This document shows, piece by piece, positions 7,254 through 17,174 of a DNA stretch of 64,000 nucleotides. Within the stretch, counting starts at the first letter, position 1. Each line of letters begins with the position of its first letter. The notes under the pieces are model-generated. The model was not told the DNA's origin, did no database searches, and saw only the letters and a program-made list of their open reading frames with translations. Origin of the DNA: Hyphobacterium sp. CCMP332 (GTDB lineage Bacteria; Bacteroidota; Bacteroidia; Cytophagales; CCMP332). The stretch spans positions 2,396,001 through 2,460,000 of the forward strand of contig CP058647.1 of the NCBI GenBank assembly GCA_014323545.1. The letters are read 5' to 3'. The position numbers and the translations under genes were made by a program.

Positions 7254-9674
7254 ATGAAAGTATCGCTTAATTGGTTAAAAGAATTTATTGAAATACATGA
7301 CGAACCTGAAAAGTTAGCTGACAAACTGACTTTTGGTGGCCTCGAAGTAGAAGGGATTGATAAATTCGAATCCCTACCCGGTGGTTTAAAAGGGGTGGTA
7401 ATTGGCGAAGTTAAATCCTGTAAGAAACACCCAAATGCAGACCGGCTTTCACTGACAAGCGTAGATATAGGATCCGGAAAAGAATCTCCCATTGTTTGCG
7501 GTGCACCAAATGTAGCAGAAGGGCAAAAAGTCTTGGTCGCCACTCCCGGTGCTTTTATTTACCCCATAAATTCCGAAGCTTTTAAAATTAAGAAAGCAAA
7601 AATCAGAGGGGAAGTTTCAGAAGGAATGATATGTGCTGAGGATGAATTGGGCTTAGGTGAAAACCACGAAGGCATTATGGTTTTAGATACAGACTTGCCA
7701 AATGGGACGCCTGCATCTGAATATTTTAAGGCCTATTCTGATATTTCCATTGAAATAGGTCTAACACCAAACAGGGGAGATGCCGCAAGTCATTTAGGTG
7801 TGGCCAGGGATATTAAAGCGCTATATAGTAAAGAACTTAAATCCTTTGTGCCCAAAGACTGGCCGGCCAAAGGGGAAATGAAAAAATTAGAGGTAGAACT
7901 TCTACATCCGGAAGCCTGCCCGAGATATGCCGGTATTGTGATTAGTAATTTGAAAGTTGAGGATTCGCCATCCTGGCTTCAAAATAGACTAAAAGCCATT
8001 GGCCTGAGTCCTATAAATAATATAGTAGATACAACAAATTTCATTCTTCACGATCTTGGTCAGCCCTTACATGCTTTTGATTATGATAAAATTTCGGGAT
8101 CCAAAGTAATAGTAAAACACGGTCTTAAAGGCCAAAAGTTTAAGACCCTGGATGAAGTAGAAAGGATACTTCATGAAGAAGACCTCATGATATGCAATGG
8201 AAATGAGCCGATGTGTATTGGAGGTGTCTTTGGTGGAATAGATTCGGGTGTAAGTGAAACAACCACCAGTATATTTTTAGAAAGCGCTTGTTTTGACCCT
8301 GTATTCATTAGAAAATCCTCCCAAAGGCACGGCTTAAAGACGGATGCTGCCTTCCGTTTTGAAAGAGGGACTGATATTGACATGGTCATATCAGCATTAA
8401 AGAAAGCGGCAGTTCTATTGGCAGAAATTGCCGGTGGTAAAATTGCATCTGAGCTTTTTGATATTTATCCGGAGCAAGCCAAAGCCCGGGAAGTGGAATT
8501 AAAGAAATCTGAGATTAAGAGATTGATTGGCGTGGAAATCGATCATGAAGAAGTTATCAAAATCTTAAAAAATCTGGATATAAAGCTAATCTCTGATTCG
8601 GATAAAGCCTGGAAATTTGAAGTGCCCAATTATCGAACGGAAGTAAGCAGAGCTGCGGATCTTATTGAGGAAATATTAAGAATTTACGGATTCAACAATA
8701 TCCCATTAAGTAAAAATACCGGATCTGAGTATCTGGCGCCCGGAGATAAGGGAGATTATGGCCAATTCGAAGATATTATTAGCGATTATTTGATTGGAAG
8801 AAATTTCAATGAGATACAAAGTAACTCACTCAGTAATAGCGAATACGATCTAAGACAGGAGCATTTTGGCGAGGGTTACGAAAATGCAATAATCCTCAAC
8901 AAACTGAGTGAAGAACTCGGTGTGATGCGAAACAATTTACTGTATTCAATGCTCGAAGTGTTGCGCCACAATGTCAATCGGAAACAGAAAAATTTAAGGT
9001 TATTCGAATTGGGCTTCATTTATGCAAAAAAAGGAAAGGCCTATCATCAAAAAAGGGCCTTATCAATTGCCCTTAGCGGACAATCAAATGAGGAATCATG
9101 GCTATCTGAAAATAAAGCTCAAAATTTCTTTGACCTGAAATCTGTTCTCAATGGAATAGCTGAAAGGGTCGGCTTGCCAGTGCCGGGAATCAAACCCGGA
9201 AACTATAAATTTTTAAAAGCAGGCGGATTTCAAATTTATCATAAAAAAGATGTGATTGGCTGGGTGGGATCGATTGATGATAAAATGCTCAAAACCTTTG
9301 ACCTGGAACAGGATGCTATCATTGCCGGAATTGAATTGGATAAATTTATCGAATCCGGAAAAAAAGATATTTTGTTTAAAGAAATTCCTAAATTTCCAGA
9401 AGTGCGAAGAGATCTTTCATTGGTATTGGATGAGGCAATCAGTTATGATCAAATCATTGCAATAGCAGAAAAAGAAGGAGGATCATTAATCAACAGGATT
9501 GGGGTTTTCGATGTATTCAAAGGAAAACCATTGGAAAAAGGAAAAAAATCCTACGCGATGAGTTTTATTTTGATAGATCCTGAAAAAACACTGGAAGACA
9601 AAAGAATTGATAAGTTAATGAACAATCTCATCGATAAATACGAAAAAGAATTAGGCGCTGTCATCAGAAGATAA
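7254..9674 (+). CDS. pheT: Phenylalanine--tRNA ligase beta subunit
   Basis: 806 aa, full length for the bacterial beta chain of the alpha2-beta2 enzyme that charges tRNA-Phe. In order: N-terminal EMAP-like tRNA-binding domain (about 40-155, with GEVKSCKKHPNADRLSL), the B3/B4 editing region (about 210-390, with NIVDTTNFILHDLGQPLHAFD), the B5 domain (about 410-480), and a C-terminal ferredoxin-fold anticodon-binding domain (about 710-806, with FPEVRRDLSLV). It heads a tight cluster pheT - coiled-coil gene - zapA - rny. The pheS partner is not in the window. Confidence 0.97.
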   Translation: MKVSLNWLKEFIEIHDEPEKLADKLTFGGLEVEGIDKFESLPGGLKGVVIGEVKSCKKHPNADRLSLTSVDIGSGKESPIVCGAPNVAEGQKVLVATPGAFIYPINSEAFKIKKAKIRGEVSEGMICAEDELGLGENHEGIMVLDTDLPNGTPASEYFKAYSDISIEIGLTPNRGDAASHLGVARDIKALYSKELKSFVPKDWPAKGEMKKLEVELLHPEACPRYAGIVISNLKVEDSPSWLQNRLKAIGLSPINNIVDTTNFILHDLGQPLHAFDYDKISGSKVIVKHGLKGQKFKTLDEVERILHEEDLMICNGNEPMCIGGVFGGIDSGVSETTTSIFLESACFDPVFIRKSSQRHGLKTDAAFRFERGTDIDMVISALKKAAVLLAEIAGGKIASELFDIYPEQAKAREVELKKSEIKRLIGVEIDHEEVIKILKNLDIKLISDSDKAWKFEVPNYRTEVSRAADLIEEILRIYGFNNIPLSKNTGSEYLAPGDKGDYGQFEDIISDYLIGRNFNEIQSNSLSNSEYDLRQEHFGEGYENAIILNKLSEELGVMRNNLLYSMLEVLRHNVNRKQKNLRLFELGFIYAKKGKAYHQKRALSIALSGQSNEESWLSENKAQNFFDLKSVLNGIAERVGLPVPGIKPGNYKFLKAGGFQIYHKKDVIGWVGSIDDKMLKTFDLEQDAIIAGIELDKFIESGKKDILFKEIPKFPEVRRDLSLVLDEAISYDQIIAIAEKEGGSLINRIGVFDVFKGKPLEKGKKSYAMSFILIDPEKTLEDKRIDKLMNNLIDKYEKELGAVIRR

Positions 9675-9675
9675 A

Positions 9676-9972
9676 ATGAATGCTCTAGAACTTCAAAACA
9701 GGCTGGAAGGCTTAAATCTTAAACTTCAGGATTTCTTTAATTCTTACAGGGAAATTAAAATTGAAATGGAGAATTTGAAAAAAGAAAATTCTGAATTAAA
9801 AGTTGAATTGGAAAGTAAATCGAGAGACTTAGAGAACTTTCAAAATAACCATAAAATTGGTAAACTTGTAGACAAGATGGATAGTGGCGGAATGGATTCA
9901 ACAGAGTTAAAAAACTTATTGGATCGCTACATAGGGGAAATAGATCAATGTATAGACTTACTTAAAGAATAA
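9676..9972 (+). CDS. Small coiled-coil protein between pheT and zapA
   Basis: 98 aa, start ATG one base after the pheT stop. Residues ~1-60 are almost continuous heptads (ELQNRLEGLNLKLQDFF, IEMENLKKENSELKVEL), predicted as a coiled coil; the C-terminal ~30 residues form a second short amphipathic helix ending LDRYIGEIDQCIDLLKE. No catalytic motif. Its place five bases before zapA suggests a partner of ZapA in division, analogous in size and shape to ZapB, but homology to ZapB cannot be claimed from reading alone. Confidence 0.75.
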   Translation: MNALELQNRLEGLNLKLQDFFNSYREIKIEMENLKKENSELKVELESKSRDLENFQNNHKIGKLVDKMDSGGMDSTELKNLLDRYIGEIDQCIDLLKE

Positions 9973-9977
9973 TAGAT

Positions 9978-10262
9978 TTGGATACGCTCTCAATAAAATT
10001 AAAGATTGCTGATAGGGATTATCCTTTGAAGGTGGCATATGAGGAGGAAGAGCATATCAGAAAAACAGCGAGAATCCTAAACGAAAAGATTAAAGAATAC
10101 AGAGATAATTTTGGAATTGAAGATAAACAGGATCTTCTGGCCATGGTGGCCTTTGAAATATTGGTCGATAAGCTCAATCTCGATTCCGAACGTCAGGTGC
10201 TGTTTTCAAACCTTAACAAACAAGTACAATCTATTGAATCCAAAATAGCGGAATTTATCTGA
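9978..10262 (+). CDS. zapA: Cell division protein ZapA
   Basis: 94 aa, TTG start. The N-terminal segment (DTLSIKLKIADRDYPLKV) matches the beta-hairpin head of ZapA; the middle EEEHIRKTARILNEKIKEY and AMVAFEILVDKL lead into a C-terminal coiled coil. ZapA crosslinks FtsZ filaments at the division septum. It sits between a coiled-coil gene and rny. The 42 bases after it hold no clear terminator, so rny is probably co-transcribed. Confidence 0.85.
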   Translation: MDTLSIKLKIADRDYPLKVAYEEEEHIRKTARILNEKIKEYRDNFGIEDKQDLLAMVAFEILVDKLNLDSERQVLFSNLNKQVQSIESKIAEFI

Positions 10263-10304
10263 TTAAATAACCTGTTGCCCATATCGTCTTCCACATAAAT
10301 ATAG

Positions 10305-11867
10305 ATGGAAATGATAGGATTAATAATCACCGGATTCGTATGCCTTTTGACGGGTTTGGCAATAGGGCGTTACCTGCTCAAAACAATACTAAAGAGAGAA
10401 GAAGCTGATGCAAAAAACAAGGCCAGGCTTATAATATCTGAAGCCGAATCACAAGCTGAAAGCATTAAGAAAGATAAAATACTTGAAGCCAAGGAAAAGA
10501 TGATTTCAATGAAAAGCGAAATTGAAGAGGAATTCGCAAAGAAGAAATCGATCATTATTCAGAACGAGAATAAGATCCGAAATAAGGATGAAAATCTTCG
10601 CAAACTAATTGAAGAAAACTCCAGAAAAGAAGCAGAGCTGGAAAGCTTGAAAGAAAACTTGCAGGCGCAAATGGAGATCGTTTCCAAACGCAAAGCCGAA
10701 GCCGACCGTGTCAAAGCTTCGCAAGTGGAGCGGCTTGAAAAGATGGCAAATATGACTGCCGATGAAGCAAGGGAACAATTAGTTCAAACATTGAGAGATG
10801 AAGCCAAAACACATGCATCTTCCTATATCAAGGATATCGTCGATGATGCCAAAATGCGTGCTTCAAAAGAAGCCAAGCGAATTGTAATTAATACGATTCA
10901 AAGAATGGCGCCGGAATTTACAATTGAAAATTGCGTATCGGTTTTCAATCTTGAAAGCGATGATTTAAAAGGAAAAATAATAGGAAGAGAAGGAAGAAAT
11001 ATTCGTGCACTGGAAGCGGTAACCGGTGTGGAAATTATTGTTGATGATACACCTGAGGCAATTATTATTTCAGGGTTTGATCCTGTGAGGCGGGAAATAG
11101 CAAGATTGTCCTTACACAGACTGGTAGCTGACGGCAGAATCCACCCCGCGAGGATTGAAGAAATTGTAGCAAAGACAAGTAAGGATATAAACAATGAAAT
11201 TGTGGAGATTGGTGAAAGAACAGTCATTGATCTGGGAATTCACGGTTTACATCCCGAATTAATAAGATTAGTCGGTAGAATGCGATTCCGTTCTTCTTAT
11301 GGACAAAATCTACTTCAACACTCCAGGGAAGTGGCTAATCTATGTGCGACCATGGCGTCTGAACTGGGTTTGAATCCCAAAATTGCCAAACGCGCCGGAT
11401 TATTGCACGATATTGGGAAAGTAGTTCCCGAGGAATCCGAATTACCTCATGCATTATTGGGCATGGAACTGGCTAAGAAATACAAGGAAAAGCCTGTAGT
11501 ACTGAATGCCATTGGTGCCCATCACGATGAAATAGAAATGACTTCTTTGATATCCCCTATTATTCAGATTTGCGATGCAATTTCCGGTTCCAGACCCGGA
11601 GCAAGACGTGAAATCATGGAATCCTATATCCAGCGTTTAAAGGATCTGGAAGAATTGGCATTATCCTTCGATGGCGTGACAAAGTGTTATGCTATTCAGG
11701 CGGGAAGAGAATTACGTGTAATTGTTGATGCAGAATCCGTGGCGGATGAAAAAGCCGATGCTTTATCATTTGATATTTCACAAAAAATCGAAAAAGAAAT
11801 GCAGTATCCCGGTCAGATTAAAGTGACCGTGATCCGTGAGAAAAGAGCAATAGCTTATGCTAAATAA
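10305..11867 (+). CDS. rny: Ribonuclease Y
   Basis: 520 aa, normal for the family. An N-terminal transmembrane helix (residues ~3-23) anchors it at the membrane, followed by a long charged coiled coil (~25-190), a KH RNA-binding domain (~205-270, with [17 protein letters not shown]), and an HD domain with the metal ligands in [10 protein letters not shown] and IGAHHDE (~350-430). RNase Y is an endoribonuclease that starts mRNA decay. A bidirectional terminator follows immediately. Confidence 0.96.
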   Translation: MEMIGLIITGFVCLLTGLAIGRYLLKTILKREEADAKNKARLIISEAESQAESIKKDKILEAKEKMISMKSEIEEEFAKKKSIIIQNENKIRNKDENLRKLIEENSRKEAELESLKENLQAQMEIVSKRKAEADRVKASQVERLEKMANMTADEAREQLVQTLRDEAKTHASSYIKDIVDDAKMRASKEAKRIVINTIQRMAPEFTIENCVSVFNLESDDLKGKIIGREGRNIRALEAVTGVEIIVDDTPEAIIISGFDPVRREIARLSLHRLVADGRIHPARIEEIVAKTSKDINNEIVEIGERTVIDLGIHGLHPELIRLVGRMRFRSSYGQNLLQHSREVANLCATMASELGLNPKIAKRAGLLHDIGKVVPEESELPHALLGMELAKKYKEKPVVLNAIGAHHDEIEMTSLISPIIQICDAISGSRPGARREIMESYIQRLKDLEELALSFDGVTKCYAIQAGRELRVIVDAESVADEKADALSFDISQKIEKEMQYPGQIKVTVIREKRAIAYAK

Positions 11868-11869
11868 AA

Positions 11870-11897
11870 AAAGCCACAATTATTGTGGCTTTAAATA
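11870..11897. terminator. Bidirectional terminator between rny and sucD
   Basis: Stem AAAGCCACAA / TTGTGGCTTT (11870-11879 with 11883-11892), loop TTA, with A-rich and T-rich flanks so it can stop both rny (plus) and sucD (minus) transcripts. It sits between the two convergent stop codons. Confidence 0.85.
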
Positions 11898-11917
11898 ATT
11901 TCAAATTTTGTGGATGA

Positions 11918-12787
11918 TTAGCTGACTTTGGAAAGCGTCTTACCAATATCTGCGGGTGACTCTACAACATGCAGTCCGCACTCTCTCATGATCTTCATTT
12001 TAGCTTCTGCCGTATCATCAGCGCCACCGATGATGGCACCGGCATGCCCCATCCTTCTTCCCGGAGGTGCAGTTTGCCCTGCAATAAAGCCTATCACAGG
12101 TTTGGGATTGCCCTGAGCCTTAATCCATTTTGCAGCATCGGCTTCGTATTGACCGCCGATTTCACCGATCATCACAATGGCATCGGTTTCATCATCTGCC
12201 ATTAATAATTCAACGGCTTCTTTTGTTGAAGTACCGATGATAGGATCTCCGCCAATTCCAATAGCTGTAGAAATACCGAATCCGGCTTTTACAACCTGAT
12301 CGGCTGCTTCGTAGGTTAGAGTTCCTGATTTGGAAACGATCCCAACTCGACCTTTCTTAAATATAAAACCCGGCATGATGCCCACTTTGGCTTCTTCTGC
12401 TGTAATTACTCCCGGACAATTGGGGCCAACCATTCGAACATCGCGTTTCTTAATGTATTCTTTTACGGCTATCATATCTTTTACAGGAATGCCTTCCGTA
12501 ATTGTAATGATAACTTTAATTCCTCCATCTGCTGCTTCCATAATTGCATCGGCTGCAAAGGCCGGTGGAACGAATATAATCGTGACATCAGCACCCGTTT
12601 TGTCTACGGCCTCTTTAACCGTATTGAAAACAGGTTTGCCCAAATGCTCTTTTCCACCTTTTCCCGGAGTAACTCCCCCCACGACATTTGTGCCGTATTC
12701 AATCATTTGTTCTGCGTGAAATGTGCCCTCGGAACCGGTGAAGCCCTGCACTATAACTTTTGAATTTTTATTTACTAAAACGCTCAT
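11918..12787 (-). CDS. sucD: Succinate--CoA ligase [ADP-forming] alpha subunit
   Basis: 289 aa. TCA-cycle enzyme that interconverts succinyl-CoA and succinate with ATP formation. The N-terminal CoA-binding fold ([22 protein letters not shown]), the phosphohistidine segment (GHAGAIIGG, near residue 245) and the GPNCPGVI loop are all present, and length matches the family. It is monocistronic here with its own promoter; sucC is not adjacent, an arrangement common in Bacteroidota. Confidence 0.97.
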   Translation of the reverse strand: MSVLVNKNSKVIVQGFTGSEGTFHAEQMIEYGTNVVGGVTPGKGGKEHLGKPVFNTVKEAVDKTGADVTIIFVPPAFAADAIMEAADGGIKVIITITEGIPVKDMIAVKEYIKKRDVRMVGPNCPGVITAEEAKVGIMPGFIFKKGRVGIVSKSGTLTYEAADQVVKAGFGISTAIGIGGDPIIGTSTKEAVELLMADDETDAIVMIGEIGGQYEADAAKWIKAQGNPKPVIGFIAGQTAPPGRRMGHAGAIIGGADDTAEAKMKIMRECGLHVVESPADIGKTLSKVS

Positions 12788-12808
12788 GGTTTTTATTTAA
12801 ATGCCTTG

Positions 12809-12838
12809 CAAAAATATGTGATTTTGTCCCTTATCCAA
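12809..12838 (-). promoter_or_regulatory. Bacteroidota-type promoter for sucD
   Basis: On the minus strand TTG (12836-12838), exactly 19 bases of spacer, then TATTTTTG (12809-12816), a full match to the TTG-N19-TAnnTTTG consensus. The -7 box is 21 bases before the sucD ATG. Confidence 0.8.
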
Positions 12839-12904
12839 ACCTTAATTTCTTATCTCAAAAAAACATTCATTAATTCTCTGTGGTTGATATTTAAGTATAT
12901 TCGC

Positions 12905-13603
12905 ATGCCAAATCTTATTCTTTTGAAAGATATAATAATTGCAATTGACGGACATTCGGGATGTGGGAAATCTACCACTGCAAAGGGTGTAGCCAGGGAA
13001 TTAGAATATGCCTATGTAGATTCAGGGGCCATGTACCGCGCTGTCACTCTTTATTTTATTGAAAATAATATTGATTTAGAAGATGATGAGGAGGTGAAAA
13101 AAGCATTGAAAAAAATAATTCTCAGCTTTTCATTTTCTAAGGAAAAAGGTTTTTCTGAAATCATTTTGAACGGGCAAAACGTCGAAGAACAAATTCGCAC
13201 GATGGATGTTTCTAAAAAGGTGTCTAAAGTCAGTAGCATTGTGGCTGTCAGACATCAAATGGTAGCCCAGCAAAGATTGATGGGAAAGCAGAAAAAAATT
13301 GTAATGGACGGTCGGGACATAGGATCTAATGTTTTTCCGAAGGCCGAGCTAAAGTTCTATTTTACTGCCAATATCGAAGTTCGCGTGGAAAGAAGGATGA
13401 AAGAATTAGAAGCGAAAGGAATAAATGCTAATTTTGAAGAAGTAAAAGCGAATCTGTTATCCAGAGACGAGCTCGATCAAAGTCGAAAGGAAAACCCTTT
13501 GATAAAGTCAATTGACGCAAAAGTCATGGATACCAGTTTTTTAAGCATAGAGGAACAAATCAGAATTGTCAAAAAGGAAGCATTACAAATAATCAATTCT
13601 TAA
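12905..13603 (+). CDS. cmk: Cytidylate kinase
   Basis: 232 aa from the ATG at 12905. The reading frame extends to 12806 but those codons lie across the intergenic region and carry no family similarity. P-loop IDGHSGCGKSTTAKG begins about residue 15; DSGAMYRA and VMDGRDIGSNVFPKAELKFY are the CMP-binding and LID-proximal motifs. It phosphorylates CMP/dCMP. The stop TAA shares its last A with the ispH ATG (TAATG), so the two are translationally coupled, a pairing seen in many Bacteroidota. Confidence 0.95.
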   Translation: MPNLILLKDIIIAIDGHSGCGKSTTAKGVARELEYAYVDSGAMYRAVTLYFIENNIDLEDDEEVKKALKKIILSFSFSKEKGFSEIILNGQNVEEQIRTMDVSKKVSKVSSIVAVRHQMVAQQRLMGKQKKIVMDGRDIGSNVFPKAELKFYFTANIEVRVERRMKELEAKGINANFEEVKANLLSRDELDQSRKENPLIKSIDAKVMDTSFLSIEEQIRIVKKEALQIINS

Positions 13604-14508
13604 TGATAAAAGTAGAGATAGATCAGAATTCGGGATATTGCTTTGGGGTGGAGTTTGCCATTCAAATGGCTGAAGACGAGCTGAAAGAATCGGGTAAACT
13701 TTACTGTTTGGGTGATATTGTCCATAACGATATGGAGGTTAAAAGACTAAATGCAAAAGGTCTGGAAATAATCGATAAGGATAAATTGAAAAGCATATCG
13801 GATTCCAAGGTGTTGATCAGGGCACACGGAGAACCACCGGAGACCTATAAAATAGCGCGGGAAAACAACCTGGAATTGATTGATGCATCTTGTCCGGTGG
13901 TTTTGAAATTGCAAAACAGGGTGAAGCACTCTTACGATAAATCAAAGGAAATAAATGGTCAGATTGTAATCTATGGTAAACCCGGTCATGCTGAAATTAT
14001 TGGACTCACCGGCCAAACCAAAGATGAAGCCATTATTGTTTCGGGAATTGATGATCTCGACAAAGTGGATTTTGACAAACCCATTACGCTTTACAGTCAG
14101 ACGACCAAGAGCACAAAAGGTTTTTACACCTTGAAAGAAGAAATTGAAAGACGAATTGAAGAATCCAAAGTCAGGAATAAATTAACTGAATTTGAATTTG
14201 ACGCCAATGATAGTATTTGCCGTCAGGTGTCCAACCGCGAGCCCCAATTGTATAAATTTTCTCAGGAACACGAGGTCATAGTTTTTGTGAGTGGCAAAAA
14301 AAGTTCAAATGGCAAAGCTTTGTATGCAGTTTGCAAAAATGTAAATGATCAGAGTTACTTTATTGAAAGTTCGGAGGAACTTGATGAAAAATGGTTCGAA
14401 ACAGCCAAATCAGTGGGAATTTGTGGCGCCACATCAACTCCAATGTGGTTAATGGAAAATGTAAAATCTGAAATAGAAAAATTAAGTTTACTCAAAGAGG
14501 AAGTTTAA
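13603..14508 (+). CDS. ispH: 4-hydroxy-3-methylbut-2-enyl diphosphate reductase
   Basis: 301 aa. Last step of the MEP isoprenoid pathway, producing IPP and DMAPP. The three [4Fe-4S] cluster Cys are visible in GYCFGV, DASCPVV and DSICRQVSNREPQL; the substrate-binding RAHGEPP, GKPGHAEIIG and CGATSTPMWLM motifs are present. Start overlaps the cmk stop by one base. Soluble cytoplasmic enzyme. Confidence 0.96.
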   Translation: MIKVEIDQNSGYCFGVEFAIQMAEDELKESGKLYCLGDIVHNDMEVKRLNAKGLEIIDKDKLKSISDSKVLIRAHGEPPETYKIARENNLELIDASCPVVLKLQNRVKHSYDKSKEINGQIVIYGKPGHAEIIGLTGQTKDEAIIVSGIDDLDKVDFDKPITLYSQTTKSTKGFYTLKEEIERRIEESKVRNKLTEFEFDANDSICRQVSNREPQLYKFSQEHEVIVFVSGKKSSNGKALYAVCKNVNDQSYFIESSEELDEKWFETAKSVGICGATSTPMWLMENVKSEIEKLSLLKEEV

Positions 14509-14554
14509 TCTGTTTAAGAATCAATTTCTGCGAATCCTATGTAAATTTTTTTAA

Positions 14555-14562
14555 TAAATTTG
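14555..14562 (+). promoter_or_regulatory. -7 box for the nqr operon
   Basis: TAAATTTG matches TAnnTTTG and lies 30 bases before the nqrA ATG at 14593. Its position overlaps a possible upstream start at 14560, which argues for the downstream start. Confidence 0.5.
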
Positions 14563-14592
14563 CCGAGAATTTTGAGAGCTGAGAAAAGCACT

Positions 14593-15969
14593 ATGTCGAA
14601 AATCGTAAGGTTAAAAAAAGGGTTTGATATCAATTTGGCGGGAAAAGCTGAAAAAACACTTGATAAATTAGATCGAACCGAAACATTCGCAATAATACCT
14701 TCTAATTATCCGGGCCTTCAAAGACCAAAACCTTCCATCGAAGAAGGGGATACAGTTAAAGCTGGATCTGAATTGTTCTTTGATAAAAAGAATGCTCATA
14801 TAAGAGCTACATCTCCTGTAAGTGGAGAAGTAGTGGAAATCAAGAGAGGGGACAAAAGGAAATTAGAATACATTAAAATTTTAGCTGATAAGGAAATTCA
14901 GTTTAAAAGTTTTAAGGAAAATTCGGTTTCTGATATTACCAATCTTGATCAGGAAGATATAAAAAAGCAATTGATCGAGTCAGGATTGTGGGTAAATCTG
15001 ATCCAGAGACCATTTGGAATTATTGCCAATCCGGAAGATCAACCAAAAGCCATTTTTATTTCTGGTTTTGATACACATCCACTGGCAGCAGATATAGGTT
15101 TTACTTTAAAGGGGCAGGAAAAATATTTTCAGGCCGGCATTTCAGTACTAAACAAATTTGCTTCGGGTACGGCCCATCTGGGTTTGAGTGCGGATAGCGA
15201 GGTTCCTTCAGTGTTTTCTCAAATTAAAGACATTCAGGTCACTAAATTTTCTGGCCCCCATCCGGCAGGAAACGTAGGTGTTCAGATTCACCATTTGGAT
15301 CCCATTAATAAAGGTGATGTAGTATGGACCATCAGGCCTATAGCCGTAGTGTGGATCGGTCGATTTTTTCTTGAAGGAAAAGTAGACCTTAGGCAAACCA
15401 TAGCATTAGCGGGCTCAGAAGTTAAAAATCCAAGATATTTTGAAACCATTGCCGGAGCATCGGTCAATAAATTTCTGCAAGGGAATCTTGAAAATGAGCA
15501 TGTTCGCATTATTTCAGGCAATCCATTGACAGGACAAAGAATTAATCAGGATGGATATCTTGGGTATTATGATAATTTAATTTCTGTTCTACCGGAAGGA
15601 GATAACTACAAATTCTTTTTGACGGAAGGCTGGTTTTCACCTCAGTTTAATCGATTAAGCGCTCACAGGGCTTTATTGCTTTTTTCATTTCTCAATGGCA
15701 AGAAGAAAGAATACAAGCTCGATACAAATATGAACGGTGAGGAAAGGGCATTTGTGCAGACGGGAATATTTGAAAAGGTTGTGCCTATGGATTTATTGCC
15801 GGTTTATTTGCTTAAAGCAATTATGGCGGAAGATTATGATGAAATGGAAGCCCTGGGGATTTATGAAGTTATTGAAGAAGATTTGGCACTTTGCGAATTT
15901 GTCGATGTATCCAAAATGGATGTTCAGCAAATTGTAAGAGATGGTATTAATTTAATGCTAGAAGCGTAA
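14593..15969 (+). CDS. nqrA: Na+-translocating NADH:quinone reductase subunit A
   Basis: 458 aa from ATG 14593 (MSKIVRLKKGFDINLAGKAE); an upstream in-frame extension would start inside the promoter. NqrA is the peripheral cytoplasmic, quinone-site subunit of the six-subunit sodium pump. The RnfC-like start GFDINLAGKAE, the GDTVKAGSELFFDK biotinyl-like region and the C-terminal MDLLPVYLLKAI are all visible. First gene of nqrABCDE. Confidence 0.95.
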   Translation: MSKIVRLKKGFDINLAGKAEKTLDKLDRTETFAIIPSNYPGLQRPKPSIEEGDTVKAGSELFFDKKNAHIRATSPVSGEVVEIKRGDKRKLEYIKILADKEIQFKSFKENSVSDITNLDQEDIKKQLIESGLWVNLIQRPFGIIANPEDQPKAIFISGFDTHPLAADIGFTLKGQEKYFQAGISVLNKFASGTAHLGLSADSEVPSVFSQIKDIQVTKFSGPHPAGNVGVQIHHLDPINKGDVVWTIRPIAVVWIGRFFLEGKVDLRQTIALAGSEVKNPRYFETIAGASVNKFLQGNLENEHVRIISGNPLTGQRINQDGYLGYYDNLISVLPEGDNYKFFLTEGWFSPQFNRLSAHRALLLFSFLNGKKKEYKLDTNMNGEERAFVQTGIFEKVVPMDLLPVYLLKAIMAEDYDEMEALGIYEVIEEDLALCEFVDVSKMDVQQIVRDGINLMLEA

Positions 15970-15974
15970 AATAA

Positions 15975-17174
15975 ATGAAGTTTTTAAGAGACATATTCGA
16001 TAAGGTAAAACCTAATTTTGAGAAAGGCGGGAAATACGAAAAATTGTATTATCCCTTTGAGGCGTTCGAAACTCTCATGTTTACGCCCAAAACCACGGCC
16101 CCACAAAAAGGAGCTCATATCAGAGATGCGGTTGATTTAAAGCGTCTTATGATGACCGTAATCGTGGCGCTTGTGCCATGTTTGATTTTTGGTATCTGGA
16201 ATACCGGGCATCAGCATTTTATCGCAATAGGCGAAGAGGCTGATTTCATGACTAAATTCTTATTTGGGTCAAAATATGTTCTTCCTATTGTTGTGGTGTC
16301 TTATGCATCCGGACTTGGTGTTGAGTTTCTGTTTGCAATTTTTAGAAAGCATCCTGTAAATGAAGGTTTTCTCGTTACAGGAATGCTTATTCCATTAATT
16401 ATGCCGGCAACTATTCCTTTATGGCAAGTGGCTGTAGCCACAATATTTAGTGTAGTTATGGTTAAGGAAGTATTTGGTGGTACGGGGATGAATATCTTAA
16501 ACCCGGCATTAACTGCCAGGGCATTTCTTTATTTTGCTTATCCCTCACAAATTTCCGGTGATGTATGGACCGTATTGGGAGATAATGCTCAAACAGTAGA
16601 AGGTTATTCAGGTGCAACTGCGCTTTCTATTGCCTATGAATCAGGAACGGGAGAAAATACCAGCAATTTGATTCAGGCCTACGGTAGTTTTTGGCAGCCC
16701 GATATGTTTTCAATAAAGAGTATGTTCATTGGTACCATACCCGGTTCTATTGGCGAAACATCTACATTAATGGTATTGATCGGTGCTGTAATTCTTTTGG
16801 CAACGGGAGTAGGAAGCTGGAGAATAATGCTGAGCATGGTTCTCGGTGTAGCAGCCATGGCCATTGGATTAAATATTATTGGTGCCAATGAGTATATGAA
16901 TTTGCCTTTTTACTACCATTTTGTAATTGGAGGTTTGGCATTTGCGATTGTCTTTATGGCAACCGATCCGGTATCTGCGGCGCAAACTTTTGCCGGAAAA
17001 TGGATATACGGATTTTTAGCTGGGGTTTTGACTGTTATTATAAGAGTATTGAACCCTGCTTATCCGGAAGGAGTAATGCTGGCTATTCTTTTAATGAATG
17101 TCTTTGCTCCTTTGATAGATTTTTATGTAGTTGATGCTAACAAAAAAAGAAGATTAAAACGTGCAACAGTCTAA
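15975..17174 (+). CDS. nqrB: Na+-translocating NADH:quinone reductase subunit B
   Basis: 399 aa integral membrane subunit with about ten hydrophobic segments. The covalent FMN site is GYSGATAL with Thr215. The usual flavinylation motif is DxxSGAT; here the acidic position is Glu209 rather than Asp, a conservative change worth noting. Starts five bases after nqrA; its last 14 bases overlap nqrC. Confidence 0.96.
   Translation: MKFLRDIFDKVKPNFEKGGKYEKLYYPFEAFETLMFTPKTTAPQKGAHIRDAVDLKRLMMTVIVALVPCLIFGIWNTGHQHFIAIGEEADFMTKFLFGSKYVLPIVVVSYASGLGVEFLFAIFRKHPVNEGFLVTGMLIPLIMPATIPLWQVAVATIFSVVMVKEVFGGTGMNILNPALTARAFLYFAYPSQISGDVWTVLGDNAQTVEGYSGATALSIAYESGTGENTSNLIQAYGSFWQPDMFSIKSMFIGTIPGSIGETSTLMVLIGAVILLATGVGSWRIMLSMVLGVAAMAIGLNIIGANEYMNLPFYYHFVIGGLAFAIVFMATDPVSAAQTFAGKWIYGFLAGVLTVIIRVLNPAYPEGVMLAILLMNVFAPLIDFYVVDANKKRRLKRATV

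Noticed and set aside
12330-12719. Plus-strand open frame of 129 codons opposite sucD
   Set aside because: It lies fully inside the well-supported sucD gene on the other strand and has no recognisable product.
12896-12903. TATATTCG as a -7 box for cmk
   Set aside because: It ends one base before the ATG, so transcription would begin inside the gene, and it mismatches TAnnTTTG.
12806-12904. 33-codon N-terminal extension of cmk
   Set aside because: It covers the sucD-cmk intergenic region and its promoter elements, and cytidylate kinases begin just before the P-loop as with ATG 12905.
14560-14592. Upstream start for nqrA
   Set aside because: It overlaps the TAAATTTG -7 box; the ATG at 14593 gives the normal NqrA N terminus.
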